Assembly (NCBI GenBank): GCA_012862575.1
Contig: BLSF01000004.1
Coordinates: 186,001-250,000, forward strand
DNA from: Parietichytrium sp. I65-24A
Lineage: Eukaryota > Sar > Bigyra > Thraustochytrida > Thraustochytriidae
DNA length: 64,000 bases
Direction of reading: 5' to 3'
Positions within the stretch are counted from its first letter, which is position 1. Every line of letters begins with the position of its first letter. This document shows, one piece after another, positions 8,104-18,976 of the stretch. The translations under genes were made by a program, and so were the position numbers. The notes under the pieces were generated by a model, which was given only the letters and a program-made list of their open reading frames with translations, was not told the origin of the DNA and ran no database searches.

Positions 8104-10395
8104 ATGCGATCATCAGCAAGTCTGTTCTTTCTTTCCGCAGCAAGTTGGATCTCCTCGACCCATGGACATGGCTACATGGTGTATCCTGCCCCTCGTAATG
8201 TCATTCACGATGGCGGCTCACTGGGACCGGGCGACATTCAGTCTATGAGCGGCGGTGGCGTGGCTCTTGAGAGCGCGAATGGCCACGGCTTGTGCGGGGA
8301 CCGATTTGACCGAAAAGAGTTCATGGCACCAAACGCATATGGCCCGCAGCTCGGATCGCAAGCATCCTTCGTTGAGGGCGACGAGATTGGAGTGACAGTC
8401 CGGATGACCGCCCATCATTGGGGCTGGTTTGAAATGCGACTTTGCAGGCCATCCGATGGAGGTTTGGATCTCACGAAACCAATTACGCAGGAGTGCCTAA
8501 ACGAGCACATTCTTACATTCAACACGACTCATGCGGAGGCCACTTACGGCGGCAAGATGAGAACCGGTGTCTCCTCACCATCTGACTACGAAGGAACGAG
8601 CTCCATATACGCCATAGAGCACGCAAAGTGCCCATATATCGAGTCTCCTGCTGGAAGCTGCTGTAATGGAGGTGGGTCGTGCTCCGCCACCACTGAAAAC
8701 AACGATCGCTGGGTTCTCCCTGACCCCGCAAAGGCAGGAATGACTTACACCATCAGGTATCAGCTTCCCGCTGGACTAGAGTGCGAACGTTGCGTCATGC
8801 AGTGGTACTACCAGACCGGGAATAGCGTTGATTCCTATCCTGAGGGCTTTTGGAACTGTGCGGACGTCGAAATTGTGGCATCTGGGGCCGCGCCTACTAC
8901 TAGCTCTCCGGTAGCCTCGCCCACACCATTGACCACGGACTCCCCAGTTCCGGAGCCAACAACACGCTCACCGACGACCATCAGCCCTAGCACAACTGAA
9001 GCACAAGACTGCCACTCCATCGTCAGCCATATCTCCGACACATGGTGCCAACAAGTGAATTGCGATCCAGTTTACTCAGACTATTGTCAGAGCGGATCCG
9101 TGTCCACCACTCCAGTGCCATCCGCAACACCGGAGCCTTCTTCGGGCAACGTGCTCACAAATTCGCCATCGCACTCCCCAAGCGCATCACCGTCCGTCAA
9201 CAAGATCAATACAGGTTCCCCGAGCGCAGCGCCTTCAACTGCGTCTCCAGTTGGGTCGGAGACCTCCTGCCACAGCCTTGTCAGCCACATCTCGGACAAA
9301 TGGTGCCAGGACGTGAACTGCGATCCCGTGTATTCTGATTTCTGTTCGGGGTCTCCCACGGGAAGCACAGTCCAACCGTCTTCGGCTCCATCCTCTGCAT
9401 CGCAGCCAACTGGGTCCCCGGTTTCACCGTCATCCACATCTCCTTCATCAACTCCTACGACGCTTCCGCTCGGTTCATCGCCAACCATCTCTTCCGGGTA
9501 CCTCCTCGACATTATCGGATACTATGGCAACAGCGGAAACGCGGTGAGCTACATCCCGCTGCTGAGCGGTGTGAAATGCTATTACAACGTTTTGATCTTG
9601 ACCTTTGCCAACTTCAACTCCGCAGGCAGCTTGGACTTTGTGATTCAAGGTCCGTACAGCAACAACTTGGCACAGCTCAAAGTGGACATTAAGGCCTGGA
9701 AGAGCGGCGTCGATCCGTTCGGCAGAACTCGTCGTGTCCTGTTCAGCATTGGTGGTCAAAACGGTGAGTGGGCATCTGGGCTCTCGGAGACGGAGATTCA
9801 CGATGAAATCGTCGCCTTCATCACAGCTTACGGTCTTGACGGGGTTGATATTGACTTGGAGGGCAGTGCTGTGGAACATGCCTCCACGCTAAAGGCAGTC
9901 ATCAGTGACCTGAAATCGGAAGGATACGTGATATCTGCAGCCCCGGAAGCTGCTCAAGGTCCTCTCACCGCGTACGGATCCATCCTTCCGTTGCTTAGTT
10001 ATGTTCACCCACAGTTCTACAACAATGGCCCAAACGCTGTTACAACGCCATTCACGCCATCTCAGAGCGGAAGCACTTGGGCTTCACCACCGTCTGATTG
10101 GCAGGCGGACACCCCTTCCGGTTACGACGGTGCTGGTACGCCATGGTGGGCAAATGTGCTACAGACCACGATCGAGTACTATGGACTCACCGACTCTCAG
10201 CGAGGCATGCTGATCCCGGCCACCCCAGAAGCTGCAGGCAACAACAACAATTGGGACATCAGTCTCTTGAAGACTCAAGTCCAAGAAGCTGGGATACTGC
10301 ATGTCGGAACTTGGGCGGTGGCCTACGACTTGAAGAACAACTGGGCCTTCGGAAAGACCATGGCCTCCATTATGGACGACACCATTACGTGCTAA
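8104..10395 (+). CDS. Secreted LPMO (AA15/AA10-like) fused to GH18 chitinase
   Basis: The frame is open from 7966 (TTG). The ATG at 8104 begins a signal peptide, giving 763 residues. Cleavage after residue 19 or 21 leaves an N-terminal His-Gly (H20-G-H22-G-Y), the copper-brace histidine of lytic polysaccharide monooxygenases. A second candidate histidine is in AHHWGWFEMRLC, and CVMQWYYQTGNS plus FWNCADVEI match the end of the AA15/AA10 fold. S/T/P-rich linkers then surround two near-identical 26-residue cysteine modules (303-328, 389-414). A GH18 chitinase domain spans about 466-763 with the full DxxDxDxE motif (DGVDIDLE, 579-586; catalytic acid E586). The LPMO would cut crystalline chitin and GH18 would hydrolyse the ends. 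Substrate is inferred from family, and the LPMO subfamily is uncertain. Confidence 0.88.
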   Translation: MRSSASLFFLSAASWISSTHGHGYMVYPAPRNVIHDGGSLGPGDIQSMSGGGVALESANGHGLCGDRFDRKEFMAPNAYGPQLGSQASFVEGDEIGVTVRMTAHHWGWFEMRLCRPSDGGLDLTKPITQECLNEHILTFNTTHAEATYGGKMRTGVSSPSDYEGTSSIYAIEHAKCPYIESPAGSCCNGGGSCSATTENNDRWVLPDPAKAGMTYTIRYQLPAGLECERCVMQWYYQTGNSVDSYPEGFWNCADVEIVASGAAPTTSSPVASPTPLTTDSPVPEPTTRSPTTISPSTTEAQDCHSIVSHISDTWCQQVNCDPVYSDYCQSGSVSTTPVPSATPEPSSGNVLTNSPSHSPSASPSVNKINTGSPSAAPSTASPVGSETSCHSLVSHISDKWCQDVNCDPVYSDFCSGSPTGSTVQPSSAPSSASQPTGSPVSPSSTSPSSTPTTLPLGSSPTISSGYLLDIIGYYGNSGNAVSYIPLLSGVKCYYNVLILTFANFNSAGSLDFVIQGPYSNNLAQLKVDIKAWKSGVDPFGRTRRVLFSIGGQNGEWASGLSETEIHDEIVAFITAYGLDGVDIDLEGSAVEHASTLKAVISDLKSEGYVISAAPEAAQGPLTAYGSILPLLSYVHPQFYNNGPNAVTTPFTPSQSGSTWASPPSDWQADTPSGYDGAGTPWWANVLQTTIEYYGLTDSQRGMLIPATPEAAGNNNNWDISLLKTQVQEAGILHVGTWAVAYDLKNNWAFGKTMASIMDDTITC
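9010..9345 (+). repeat. Duplicated cysteine module inside the chitinase gene
   Basis: Residues 303-328 and 389-414 share the pattern CHS(I/L)VSHISD.WCQ.VNCDPVYSD(Y/F)C, with four cysteines each. They are separated by a 60-residue S/T/P linker. They may be small carbohydrate-binding modules, but I cannot assign a named CBM family. Confidence 0.85.
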
Positions 10396-12087
10396 AAGTC
10401 CGAGCAGTATCTTCCAAGTGGGACTTGCAGTCTCATCTCCTTTGCTCGCACTCTCGCACACTCGGCCAGTCGAGACCGCGACGCACCTGACATAAGCGCA
10501 TACAATCAATCATATCTATATCTATTCTATTCGAACCGTTCGAATTTTATCTTTATCTCGGTCATCTTGGCCCTGGCCAGAGCTTCCTCTCCTCCTCCTC
10601 CTCCCTGAGTCTGAGCGTACAAGGTGCTCTCTTCTCTATCTCGGGTCCTGCTTGTCCTTTCGATGGAACTCAGAAGGCGTCCACAGAAGCCACAGAGTCA
10701 GTTGCGCCGCGCATCATCATGATGATCGTCCTGGTCCTATCAGAGCCTAGCGGCTGTGCATCGCTGTGCCGTGAACGTCCGTCCGCTTCAGTTCAAGTTT
10801 CGAGCAGCTCAAAGGTCGCACATCTCGACACATCTTTCCTCTTGCTTCTCATACTGTCAGCTGACAATAAGCCACGCTTTCGTCTCCTCCTCGCGTTCGG
10901 GCTCAACAGGTTGGCGCACATTTTTCCAGACAGAATTGTCTGAGTCCTCGGCGCGGGAGCATAGAGCACCTTGCCTGATGCACGACAGTGCAAGATGACG
11001 ACAAAGCGCAATCTTCAACTAAGCGAGCAGTAGGCAAGCCATGCTTTGCGTCATCAACGTCGGCGCCTTGTGGGGTTTGCAAGTTTTGCAGGTTGGTCTT
11101 CCATACTCCTTTCTCCTCTTGCATTGACGTGCCGATAGTCTCGCGTTCTCGCATTCTTGCAGTGCAAGAAGCGCCACACGACATGCTTATCTCTCATCTG
11201 ACTAATCTGACTGCGCACGAGAAGCTGATATTTTTATGATTCGGTCTCGCTCATATCTCTTGACACTGTCTTTGTAAAGAGTGCAACGACTAAAGTAGTG
11301 ACAAGGCCGCTATTAAATACTGTAGGAGGGAGGCACTTTGGGCGCCAACCAGCCAATCCATCCAACAGGCGTAGGTGCTAGTACTTCTCTCTCGTGAAGA
11401 CTTTACGGCATTGCTAGTCTGCCACCACCAGCGCGTAGACTGCGTAGACACGTAAAGCCTACAAGTACTCAGACTGACGGTGAGTATTGACAGTATTGAC
11501 GATCTCAGCTAGCTAGTCACGGTAGAACACAGAGTGCCGGCTAGTAGGTGCAGAAACGTTAGTACCAAATCGGGCTCTAGTGACTTTGCTAGATTGCAGA
11601 TTGCACCATCTTTGCCATAGAGTGCTTACGCATGGCGATAGGTGGATTACAATACTTTAACCTGAACAACTGCATGCACCAGCTATAACAAACAACCCAC
11701 AGACGCATAGTCGCACATAGCCGCACAGACCTATCAGGCAAAGGGTGATAGACAGAATAGACAGATAAGTTGCACAGAGTGTCGAGAGAGTAGAAAGGGG
11801 GGTGACTCTTAGCTAGGGCGGTAGCTAGGCTGGCTAGAGCGAGCGTGTGTTGCAGGAGGGGAGATCGATGATAGATGAGATGGATGAGATAGATGATAGA
11901 TGATAGAAGATAGGTAAGTGTCTGGAAGTGTGAGGATTGGCGGAGAGGTCAGAGCTGTAAGAGGCGCAACAGCGAGTTGCGAGTTGTGCGTTGAGCGTAG
12001 TGCGTGGGAGGCGCGGGTGTGAAGGCACAAGGAGAGCGGAATTGATTGCGCGGTGAGCAGGTAGTTTGGTGGAGGAGAAAGGGAAGG
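10396..12087. other. Intergenic, about 1.7 kb, no gene seen
   Basis: No credible ORF. Features noted are AGTATTGAC x2 (11483-11500), TAGCTAG motifs, and a GATA/GATG-rich simple repeat at about 11863-11915, some 170 bases upstream of the GMP synthase ATG. Confidence 0.55.
11863..11915. repeat. GATA/GATG simple repeat upstream of GMP synthase
   Basis: Iterated GATGATAGAT-like units in the presumed 5' leader or promoter of the gene starting at 12088. Confidence 0.8.
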
Positions 12088-13770
12088 ATGAATCCTGAGG
12101 ATGTGGAGAAGAGACAGCGCGAGGCGGACGAGGCCTCCAAGCTGGCGCGCGAGCTGGCCGGGCAGCTGACTTCGGACAGGCCGGAGATTGCGATTTTGGA
12201 CTTTGGCTCACAGCTGAGCCACCTCATTGCGAGGAGGATTCGCGAAGAGCATGTGTTTTGTGAACTGTACAGCTGCATGGTGAGCGTGGACGTGCTCAAG
12301 CAGGCCAAGGTCGTGGGAGTCATCCTCAGCGGTGGACCTGCATCTGTTTACGACGAGGGCTCCCCGCATGTGTCTGAGGGATTCTGGGAGTGGGTGGCCG
12401 AGGACAAGATCCCAGTGCTCGGAATCTGCTACGGTATGCAGGAGATGTGCCACCATTTTGGCGGAAAGGTGGAGGCATCCAACAAGCGCGAGTTCGGCAA
12501 ATCGATCGTAAGCAAGGTGGGCAAACACGGGCTCCAAAAGGGGGACCTCTTCTACGGCATCCCTGACGATGAGGACATTGTGTGGATGAGCCACGGTGAC
12601 AAGGTGAACGAGCTCCCTCCTGGATTCAAGTCTATCGCTATGACCGAGAATTGCCCGAACGCTGCTATTGCCGGACCAGAGGATGGATCACCTATCTACG
12701 GTCTGCAGTTTCACCCTGAGGTTACCCACACCAAACACGGAAAGGACTTGCTGAGAAACTTTTGCGTCGATATCTGCCATGCTCCAACCGACTGGAACAT
12801 GCACGACATTGCCGAAGAATTCATTCGCGAGGTGCAGAAGAAGGTCGGCCCAACTGGCCATGTTATTGGAGCTGTCTCTGGTGGAGTGGACTCTTCCGTG
12901 GCTGCAACCCTTCTCAACCGCGCCATTGGTGACCGCTTCCATGCTATCTTGGTAGACAACGGGTGCCTGCGCCTCAACGAGGCCGAGCGCGTCATGGACC
13001 GCCTCAAGAACAAGGAGGGAATCGATTTGCACCTCGTGGACGCGTCTGACCGCTTTCTTGCGGAACTCAAGGGAGTTGAGGACCCTGAGAAGAAGCGCAA
13101 GACCATTGGCAGGCTCTTCATTGAGATCTTTCAGGAGGAAGCTGATCGCATCAAGAAGATAGTTCCAGAGGGCCACACGGTGGACTTCTTGCTCCAGGGA
13201 ACCCTTTACCCAGATGTTATCGAGAGCATCTCCTACAAGGGCCCTAGCGCGACAATCAAGTCACATCACAACGTTGGTGGACTCCCAGACGTCATGAGCC
13301 TCAAGCTCATCGAGCCCCTACGCGAGCTTTTCAAGGACGAGGTGCGCGAGCTGGGTATGGCACTCGGCCTCGATCGTGAGTCTGTATGGAGGCACCCATT
13401 CCCTGGCCCTGGTCTGGCTATTCGCGTTCTTGGCGAGGTCACCAAGGAGCGTTGCGACCGCCTCCGCCTTGCCGACGATATCGCCATTTCTGAGATTCGC
13501 AAGGCAGGCATCTACGACAAGATTGCCCAGGCATTTGTTGTCCTTCTTCCAGTGAACTCTGTCGGAGTGATGGGAGACGGCCGTACTTACGAGAACGTTG
13601 TTGCCATGCGTTGCGTAACTTCCAGCGACTTCATGACCGCAGACTGGTACCACATGGATTATGACACGCTTGGACTCATCTCCAACAGGATCATCAACGA
13701 AGTCGCAGGTATCAACCGCGTTGTGTATGACATTTCTAGCAAGCCTCCAGCGACCATTGAGTGGGAATAA
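12088..13770 (+). CDS. guaA: GMP synthase (glutamine-hydrolysing)
   Basis: 560 residues from the ATG at 12088 (the frame extends back to a TTG at 12046). It converts XMP to GMP with ATP and glutamine in the last step of guanine nucleotide synthesis, in the cytosol. The N-terminal class I glutamine amidotransferase has the nucleophile C114 in GICYG and the dyad H209/E211 in FHPEV. The ATP-pyrophosphatase domain has the P-loop SGGVDSS (264-270), then LVDNG and LLQGTLYPD. The C-terminal dimerisation domain ends PATIEWE, the family signature end. Length and domain order match the single-chain bacterial and fungal form. The first 30 residues are a charged helical extension without targeting features. 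All key residues are present. Confidence 0.97.
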   Translation: MNPEDVEKRQREADEASKLARELAGQLTSDRPEIAILDFGSQLSHLIARRIREEHVFCELYSCMVSVDVLKQAKVVGVILSGGPASVYDEGSPHVSEGFWEWVAEDKIPVLGICYGMQEMCHHFGGKVEASNKREFGKSIVSKVGKHGLQKGDLFYGIPDDEDIVWMSHGDKVNELPPGFKSIAMTENCPNAAIAGPEDGSPIYGLQFHPEVTHTKHGKDLLRNFCVDICHAPTDWNMHDIAEEFIREVQKKVGPTGHVIGAVSGGVDSSVAATLLNRAIGDRFHAILVDNGCLRLNEAERVMDRLKNKEGIDLHLVDASDRFLAELKGVEDPEKKRKTIGRLFIEIFQEEADRIKKIVPEGHTVDFLLQGTLYPDVIESISYKGPSATIKSHHNVGGLPDVMSLKLIEPLRELFKDEVRELGMALGLDRESVWRHPFPGPGLAIRVLGEVTKERCDRLRLADDIAISEIRKAGIYDKIAQAFVVLLPVNSVGVMGDGRTYENVVAMRCVTSSDFMTADWYHMDYDTLGLISNRIINEVAGINRVVYDISSKPPATIEWE

Positions 13771-14718
13771 GCTCCTGATGATTTGTTTCCCTCCCCGCTT
13801 TGGCAGTTGCGCCCAATTACTTTTCTCGTTCGTATAATCATAACATACATACAATCCACACGACCCTTTACTAAAGAACTCCTCACCGTTTTGGCATTTT
13901 TTATCTCCTTGTCATCCCACCAACTTTTTAAAATCTTAAAAAATGAAAAAAAATCTACCTGCGCCTTTGCTCACTTTGACTATGTGTACTCTGCTCGTCG
14001 CTGCGTTGCCTCGATCAACTCTGACTGCACAGTCTCTATGAGTTGCTTTCGACAAGGAATGCATGAATGTTTTTTCTCATCGCTAAGGCACACTAATAGT
14101 TTTACATTTCAGCCCATAATCGGGATCACTTTATATTATTGTAAAGCCTAAATGATGTCGTACTTCAACTCGCAAATAGGTCCGTTTGCACTGTCAAGGA
14201 CTCGGAATTGGACCCAGACTCGGAAAGTGAAGTTTCACACACCTTGAGCGAACTGGAGAGCGGCAACTTCTTTACAAGCCTTTCGTCGTGGGCCATTGCC
14301 ATTGCCATGCGCAGAAGTTGATGCCTGTCTGCTGTTCTTGACTATTCATTTTCCAAAAACAGCGAACCATACTCCGCCATTCGAGGAACTTTTACATCGT
14401 CGACCACTTCCAACCCAGGTCTCAGTCTCAATCTCAATCTCAATCTCGTCGAGAGAAGTGACTAGAAAGCAAGCTTGATAAACGAGCGCAACGAGGCTGG
14501 CGCTCAGAACATCGCCCGCGACCTCAATTGGCCATTGGCAATTTACGCGCTCTGCGAGAAAGACCAAAGGGCGGGGTCCACGGTCGCGCTCAAGAAAGGC
14601 TCAGCTTTGAGACAAAATTAATGATCTAGTCGGCGCCGGGCCGACAAGCTCAACACACGACACAACACTTTGTCGCTCCAAGCTCGAGAGGCTGCGCTGG
14701 AAGGAAGAAAAGAAAAGC
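13771..14718. other. Intergenic, about 950 bases
   Basis: No gene seen. A TCTCAA-type repeat lies at about 14420-14448, roughly 270 bases upstream of the next ATG. Confidence 0.55.
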
Positions 14719-16410
14719 ATGGGTGCGGACGGCGATGCCATTGCATCGGTAAGAGAGCTGGACGATTGGAAGCCTGCGCCGTCGTCAGGAAGGACTTTTG
14801 ATTTCTTCAAACCGCCACCGACTGGAAGACTATTGCTCAATCTAGAGAGAGTTGGGAATGGAAAAACTGCCGAGCAGCGGCGAGAGTTTGAGCGGCTGAA
14901 AACATGGCACAAGGCAAACAAAGAGCAAAAGCAGAAGGAAGGGGCAAAGAGGAGGGACAACAATGAAAGCTCTGGAAATGTGATCGTGTCGGACCTGAAG
15001 CGTGTGGAAGCCCTCCAAGGCCAGGAAAAAAGCAAATTGCTTTCGCAGCTACGCGTACTCGATCAAATTTCGGCGCGCTGCAAAGGTCCAAACGAGCAAG
15101 CACAAAAGGTATTGTCTCTCTTTCGAGAGTGTTCTCCTGACGAGTTTGGCTTTGTCACAAAAGCCAACTTTGTTAACAAGCTGGCTCCCAAATTTGACCT
15201 TGACCCTACCGAAGTAGAGGAGCTTTACACCATTGGCCAGAAAAGCAACGCGGACGAAATGAATTACTTGGCGTTCCGAGAAGCATTTAAGCGAATTGAT
15301 CGCAGCACTTCGTACGTTCCCGAGAAACATCGGCCAATCTTAAACCGCGATGCCGCTCCAAAAGACACTGTGGACGAAAATGCCCCAAAACCTGTAAGTC
15401 TGAACAAGATGACAAGGGAGGAGCGCCAAGAGTACAGATTTCGAAACAAACTACACGACCTACTAGAAGCCCAGCCAAAGCAAATCAAAGACCGATTTGC
15501 CAAGAGAGACGAGCACAAGGATTCTTCTTTCACAAAAAGTTCAAAATTCACAACTTTGGGTCCCAAGAATGGTGAGACAGCGGCAGTGTTGGCGCACGAT
15601 AGACACGGCGAAGTCCATGTGAGAACAAAGCTCACATTTCCTGAGATATCTGGTTTTCTGCAAGACTACAATCTGCATATGACCCCAGACACTGTCAGAA
15701 AGCTGTATCAGCGGGAGCCTGAGGAGGACGGACTTACATTCAGTCAGCTCTACCGGCGAACGGATGACTATTTCTCGCAGCTGGAAGGCCAGCAAGCAAT
15801 GTCGAAGGCGATGCAGAATATGGAACTCAAGGGTCAATTCCTTGGGTGCCGCCAACTTCGCAAGGATGCAGGCCCAGTCGCAACTGCTCCGGCTACCAGT
15901 GAATTTCTCGCTCACCATCATACCCCTCGGCAAATATCCGCAGCTGAGGGAACCACCAAAAAAGTGATTGAGCACAAGCGGCGAGCAAGGAAGGGGCGAA
16001 GAAGGTCCGACGGAGACTCCAGTAGTAGGCTGCAGACGATTTCAGAGAAGGGAAGCAGCGAGGACCACCTATGGAAAGCAAGATGGACAGACAAAGTCGT
16101 CGATCAAAAACCTAAACGGGACTACAGCAAGAGAAATGTGGATGGGGTATCTGAAAAGATGTATAATGGAAACGGTAACTTTTTACAATGGAGTGACGAC
16201 GATTCACAGTCGGCCCGCTCTTTCCAAACAGGCAGATCCTCTCTTGCCAGCGGGCGCGGCTCGGAGGTCACCGACAGTGCAAGGTATAACTCTGGACGAC
16301 AGTGGTTGGACTCCAGCAGGCTTGACACGGGGCGGGATACAGCCCGGCTCTCCACGACAAGGTCAATGCCGTACTTGGACACACCTTATGCGACAGATCG
16401 AGACCTTTAA
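14719..16410 (+). CDS. EF-hand-like protein, unknown function
   Basis: 563 residues from an ATG with A at -3. No signal peptide or membrane segment. Two EF-hand-like helix-loop-helix pairs are visible. The first is at about residues 136-194 (the SPDEFGFVTKANFVNKL region followed by NADEMNYLAFREAFKRID). The second is at about 310-355 (TFPEISGFLQDY through DGLTFSQLYRRTDDYF). The loops deviate from the canonical 12-residue calcium loop, so calcium binding is uncertain. Residues 60-120 are charged and may form a coiled coil. The C-terminal 150 residues are Ser/Arg/Lys-rich and disordered. The gene converges on TIPIN with only 103 bases between stops. I recognise no named orthologue. Parvalbumin-like or ciliary EF-hand proteins are possibilities only. 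Confidence 0.8.
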   Translation: MGADGDAIASVRELDDWKPAPSSGRTFDFFKPPPTGRLLLNLERVGNGKTAEQRREFERLKTWHKANKEQKQKEGAKRRDNNESSGNVIVSDLKRVEALQGQEKSKLLSQLRVLDQISARCKGPNEQAQKVLSLFRECSPDEFGFVTKANFVNKLAPKFDLDPTEVEELYTIGQKSNADEMNYLAFREAFKRIDRSTSYVPEKHRPILNRDAAPKDTVDENAPKPVSLNKMTREERQEYRFRNKLHDLLEAQPKQIKDRFAKRDEHKDSSFTKSSKFTTLGPKNGETAAVLAHDRHGEVHVRTKLTFPEISGFLQDYNLHMTPDTVRKLYQREPEEDGLTFSQLYRRTDDYFSQLEGQQAMSKAMQNMELKGQFLGCRQLRKDAGPVATAPATSEFLAHHHTPRQISAAEGTTKKVIEHKRRARKGRRRSDGDSSSRLQTISEKGSSEDHLWKARWTDKVVDQKPKRDYSKRNVDGVSEKMYNGNGNFLQWSDDDSQSARSFQTGRSSLASGRGSEVTDSARYNSGRQWLDSSRLDTGRDTARLSTTRSMPYLDTPYATDRDL

Positions 16411-16513
16411 GTATGCTCGTGGAGGTTTGAGCACTAGAGGTCCTCTTTTCTTCTATTAACCTTCTTCTTCCCCCTCTTTCCCAATGAGGATCGAATTTAT
16501 TGATGAAAGTTTA

Positions 16514-17524
16514 TTACTCATCCTCTTCATCGTCACTGTCAAGGACCATCCCGGTCAGTTTGCTCTTGATGGCAGGGGCCTTGACGCTGTCCAACTCAGC
16601 TTCCGCTTCCTCCTCTTCGTCCTCGTCCTCGTCATCGCTACTCTCAACTTGGCGGACCTTTTTCTTCAGACGACCCGAGCTGTTCTTCTGAACCTGCCGC
16701 TTCCTAATGCTTGAGCCAGAGGAAATGCTGTCGTCGTCTTTTGCGGCCGCAACGCGAGCAGGTGGTTCCTGGGATTCCATTTCCATCTCCTCTTCATCAG
16801 AGCTCTGAGCTCGCGACTCTTTGGTGCGACTCGCGACTCGCTCCGGAGCACTTGGTGAGGCCGAATCCGCGTCTGAGTCAGCCCGCAAACCACTTTTGTC
16901 GGCGTTTTCACTGCTTTTGAAGATAGGCCCAATCGCTTTTTTCCTTGCGATCGGTGCAGCTTCCTTCAGTCCCAGACTGTCATCCGAATCTGACGCGGGA
17001 TTTGCATTTTCCGCATCAACGTCTTGGGTCTTCGCCGTGGGCTCCCCAGTCTCCGTTTGGCTCCGTGCCGCAGGATACAGCTGCGCCAGATACCTTTCCC
17101 GCTCAGCACTCCTAAGCTCATCCATCCTGGCCGCAATGTCTCTCTTTTTGAGGTGCGCGGACGACTTATCCATGGCGCGAACAACCTCCGCCAACGTGAA
17201 TTGTGGCGCCATGATTCTCGCCCACTTTTCGTACCTCTGCAGGAGCCCGTTTAAATCTTGCAGCTCCTTGCCCTCGCCTCTCCATCGGAACGTCTCAAAA
17301 TGTTTCGTCAGCGCTTCAAGCCCTTTGTCCTTGTGGAGCAGCTCTCGCGCGGTCAGGTTTTGCGGCGCGCTCTTCTTCCTGGTCTTCTTCTCCTTCACCA
17401 CATACTGCGCATCGCCGCCGTCCCCTCCGCCCACTACCTCGCCGCTAGCACTGCGCTGTGCCACGGCACTAGTCTCGGGCACCACCAGGCTCAGAAGGTC
17501 CTCGTCCTCGTCGCTGCTCGCCAT
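16514..17524 (-). CDS. TIPIN: TIPIN/Swi3/Csm3 replication fork protection protein
   Basis: 336 residues. The frame extends upstream, but the ATG at 17524 has a good context (GCAAAATGG) and begins an acidic stretch (MASSDEDED). Residues 57-140 match the Swi3 domain: LTARELLHKDKGL, then FRWRGEGKELQDLNGLLQRY, WARIMAPQFT and a Lys/Arg-rich helix. The rest is acidic and Ser-rich with short basic clusters and no further domain. TIPIN pairs with Timeless/Tof1 at the replication fork to stabilise it and transmit checkpoint signals in the nucleus. The Timeless partner is not in the window. Length is close to human TIPIN (about 300). Its stop is 103 bases from the convergent EF-hand-like gene. Confidence 0.88.
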   Translation of the reverse strand: MASSDEDEDLLSLVVPETSAVAQRSASGEVVGGGDGGDAQYVVKEKKTRKKSAPQNLTARELLHKDKGLEALTKHFETFRWRGEGKELQDLNGLLQRYEKWARIMAPQFTLAEVVRAMDKSSAHLKKRDIAARMDELRSAERERYLAQLYPAARSQTETGEPTAKTQDVDAENANPASDSDDSLGLKEAAPIARKKAIGPIFKSSENADKSGLRADSDADSASPSAPERVASRTKESRAQSSDEEEMEMESQEPPARVAAAKDDDSISSGSSIRKRQVQKNSSGRLKKKVRQVESSDDEDEDEEEEAEAELDSVKAPAIKSKLTGMVLDSDDEEDE

Positions 17525-17614
17525 TTTGCTCCGCGGACACACGCTCCCACAGTACTCCGAGACCGTCGCTTGCAATGGGGATCCTTCCCGCCTTCTCTTT
17601 CGCCTCCAATGAGA

Positions 17615-17700
17615 GCTCGAGTGAGTGAGTGAGTGAAAGATGAAAGATGAAAGTTGAAAGAATGAGAGAAGTGAGTGAGTGGGTGAGTGAGTGAGAGAGG
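17615..17700. repeat. GAGT/CTCA simple repeat upstream of TIPIN
   Basis: Reads (CTCA)n on the TIPIN coding strand, beginning about 90 bases before its ATG. Interrupted by GAAAGAT units. Confidence 0.85.
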
Positions 17701-18976
17701 GGTGCGCGAGGACACTTCTGTAGGCGCGACAGAGTACGTCCAACTCAGAGCTCTTGGGAATTTCCTAGACGTTTGGCTAAAAGGAAGCTTAGGAGATACC
17801 AGACCATGGTGCTCGTCATTAGTCAGGATTGGCGCAGCAGTGTTTGACCGTTCAAAAAGTGACCTTGGGATTTGAATTTTGAAATAGGTACTATAGTTTA
17901 GAGTGTTTGAAGTGTTATCGGACAAAAATTTGGAGGATGGCTATTCAACTGAGAATTATGTTTTAGCAAACACAGATGTAGACGAAACGAAGTCAAGCTG
18001 ATGGCAGCAGTGAACTTCTTGAAGACGCGACTTTGGTCGTGCGCGCACCAAGTTTGTTTTCGTTTTCTATGAAGAGTCAAAAGTTGTAGATGTAAATGAT
18101 GGGCAGGCCGTGAGAGCTCTCCAATCTCGGTCCGTCTCGAGGGCCGAGGGGCGTCGAGGGGCCTGGCTGATGGGGCGGCGAATGACTCGCTGTGCAACTC
18201 CCATCTCGGCGTTGGGTCATCAGCCTTCGATGGATCGCTCGGAGAAGAGAGAATATCTTCTTCGGCAAAGGCGAGGCAGGCAAATCATGATAGCATGATG
18301 GGATGATAGAACGAGGAAGAGAACAAGAGAATCTCGTGCTCTTGTTGATTCGTGATGCTGTATCTGTCGGTCCGGACACCGGCTTTACTCACGACGCGGC
18401 TACGCGGCTCACAGTCAATATCGCGTCGATGTTTTGCCACGGAAAGCAGTCGCAAAGAGCCTCGATCGCACTGCTAATGCAATCCTTCCTTTGGCTTTTG
18501 CTGCGAGGCGGCCTGATGTTTCCTCGCACAGAGTCACTTGAATGGAAAAGGGAGGGCCGTCACCATCCCTCCCTCGTTCAGATGGAAATGGATCCACGGA
18601 TCCAACCGAGAGTGACCACAGTGAGCGTAGAATCGTTGAATCTTAACGGCCCGACTCTCCGTTCCCTCGCTCAAGAGCCGCGTGGTCGGAAGCCGCCCCC
18701 TCGACGCCCTCAGCCAGCCTCATCTCAATCCCGGCCGGGACTCCTCCACACATGGCTTCTCGTCAGTCTCAAAGAGTGGATCCCCTTCCAAATCCTCTCG
18801 CAATCGCAGTGGCAGAGATAACATCTCTGAGAGTGAAGACCGCAGTGTCAGATCCGTAAATCGTCAAGAGTCCAGGATCCAACCTCGCTTCTGGAGGGCC
18901 GGTCCATCAACAAGATGACCATCGGCGCGACAAACAGGCATAAAAAAGTAACAAACACGTGGGGATCCGTTCCACT

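Noticed and set aside
7626-8198. 190-codon plus-strand frame before the chitinase
   Set aside because: Overlaps the chitinase signal-peptide region in another frame and looks like leader sequence.
18303-18821. 172-codon plus-strand frame
   Set aside because: Starts with ATG but composition and hydropathy look random, and no homologous motif is seen.
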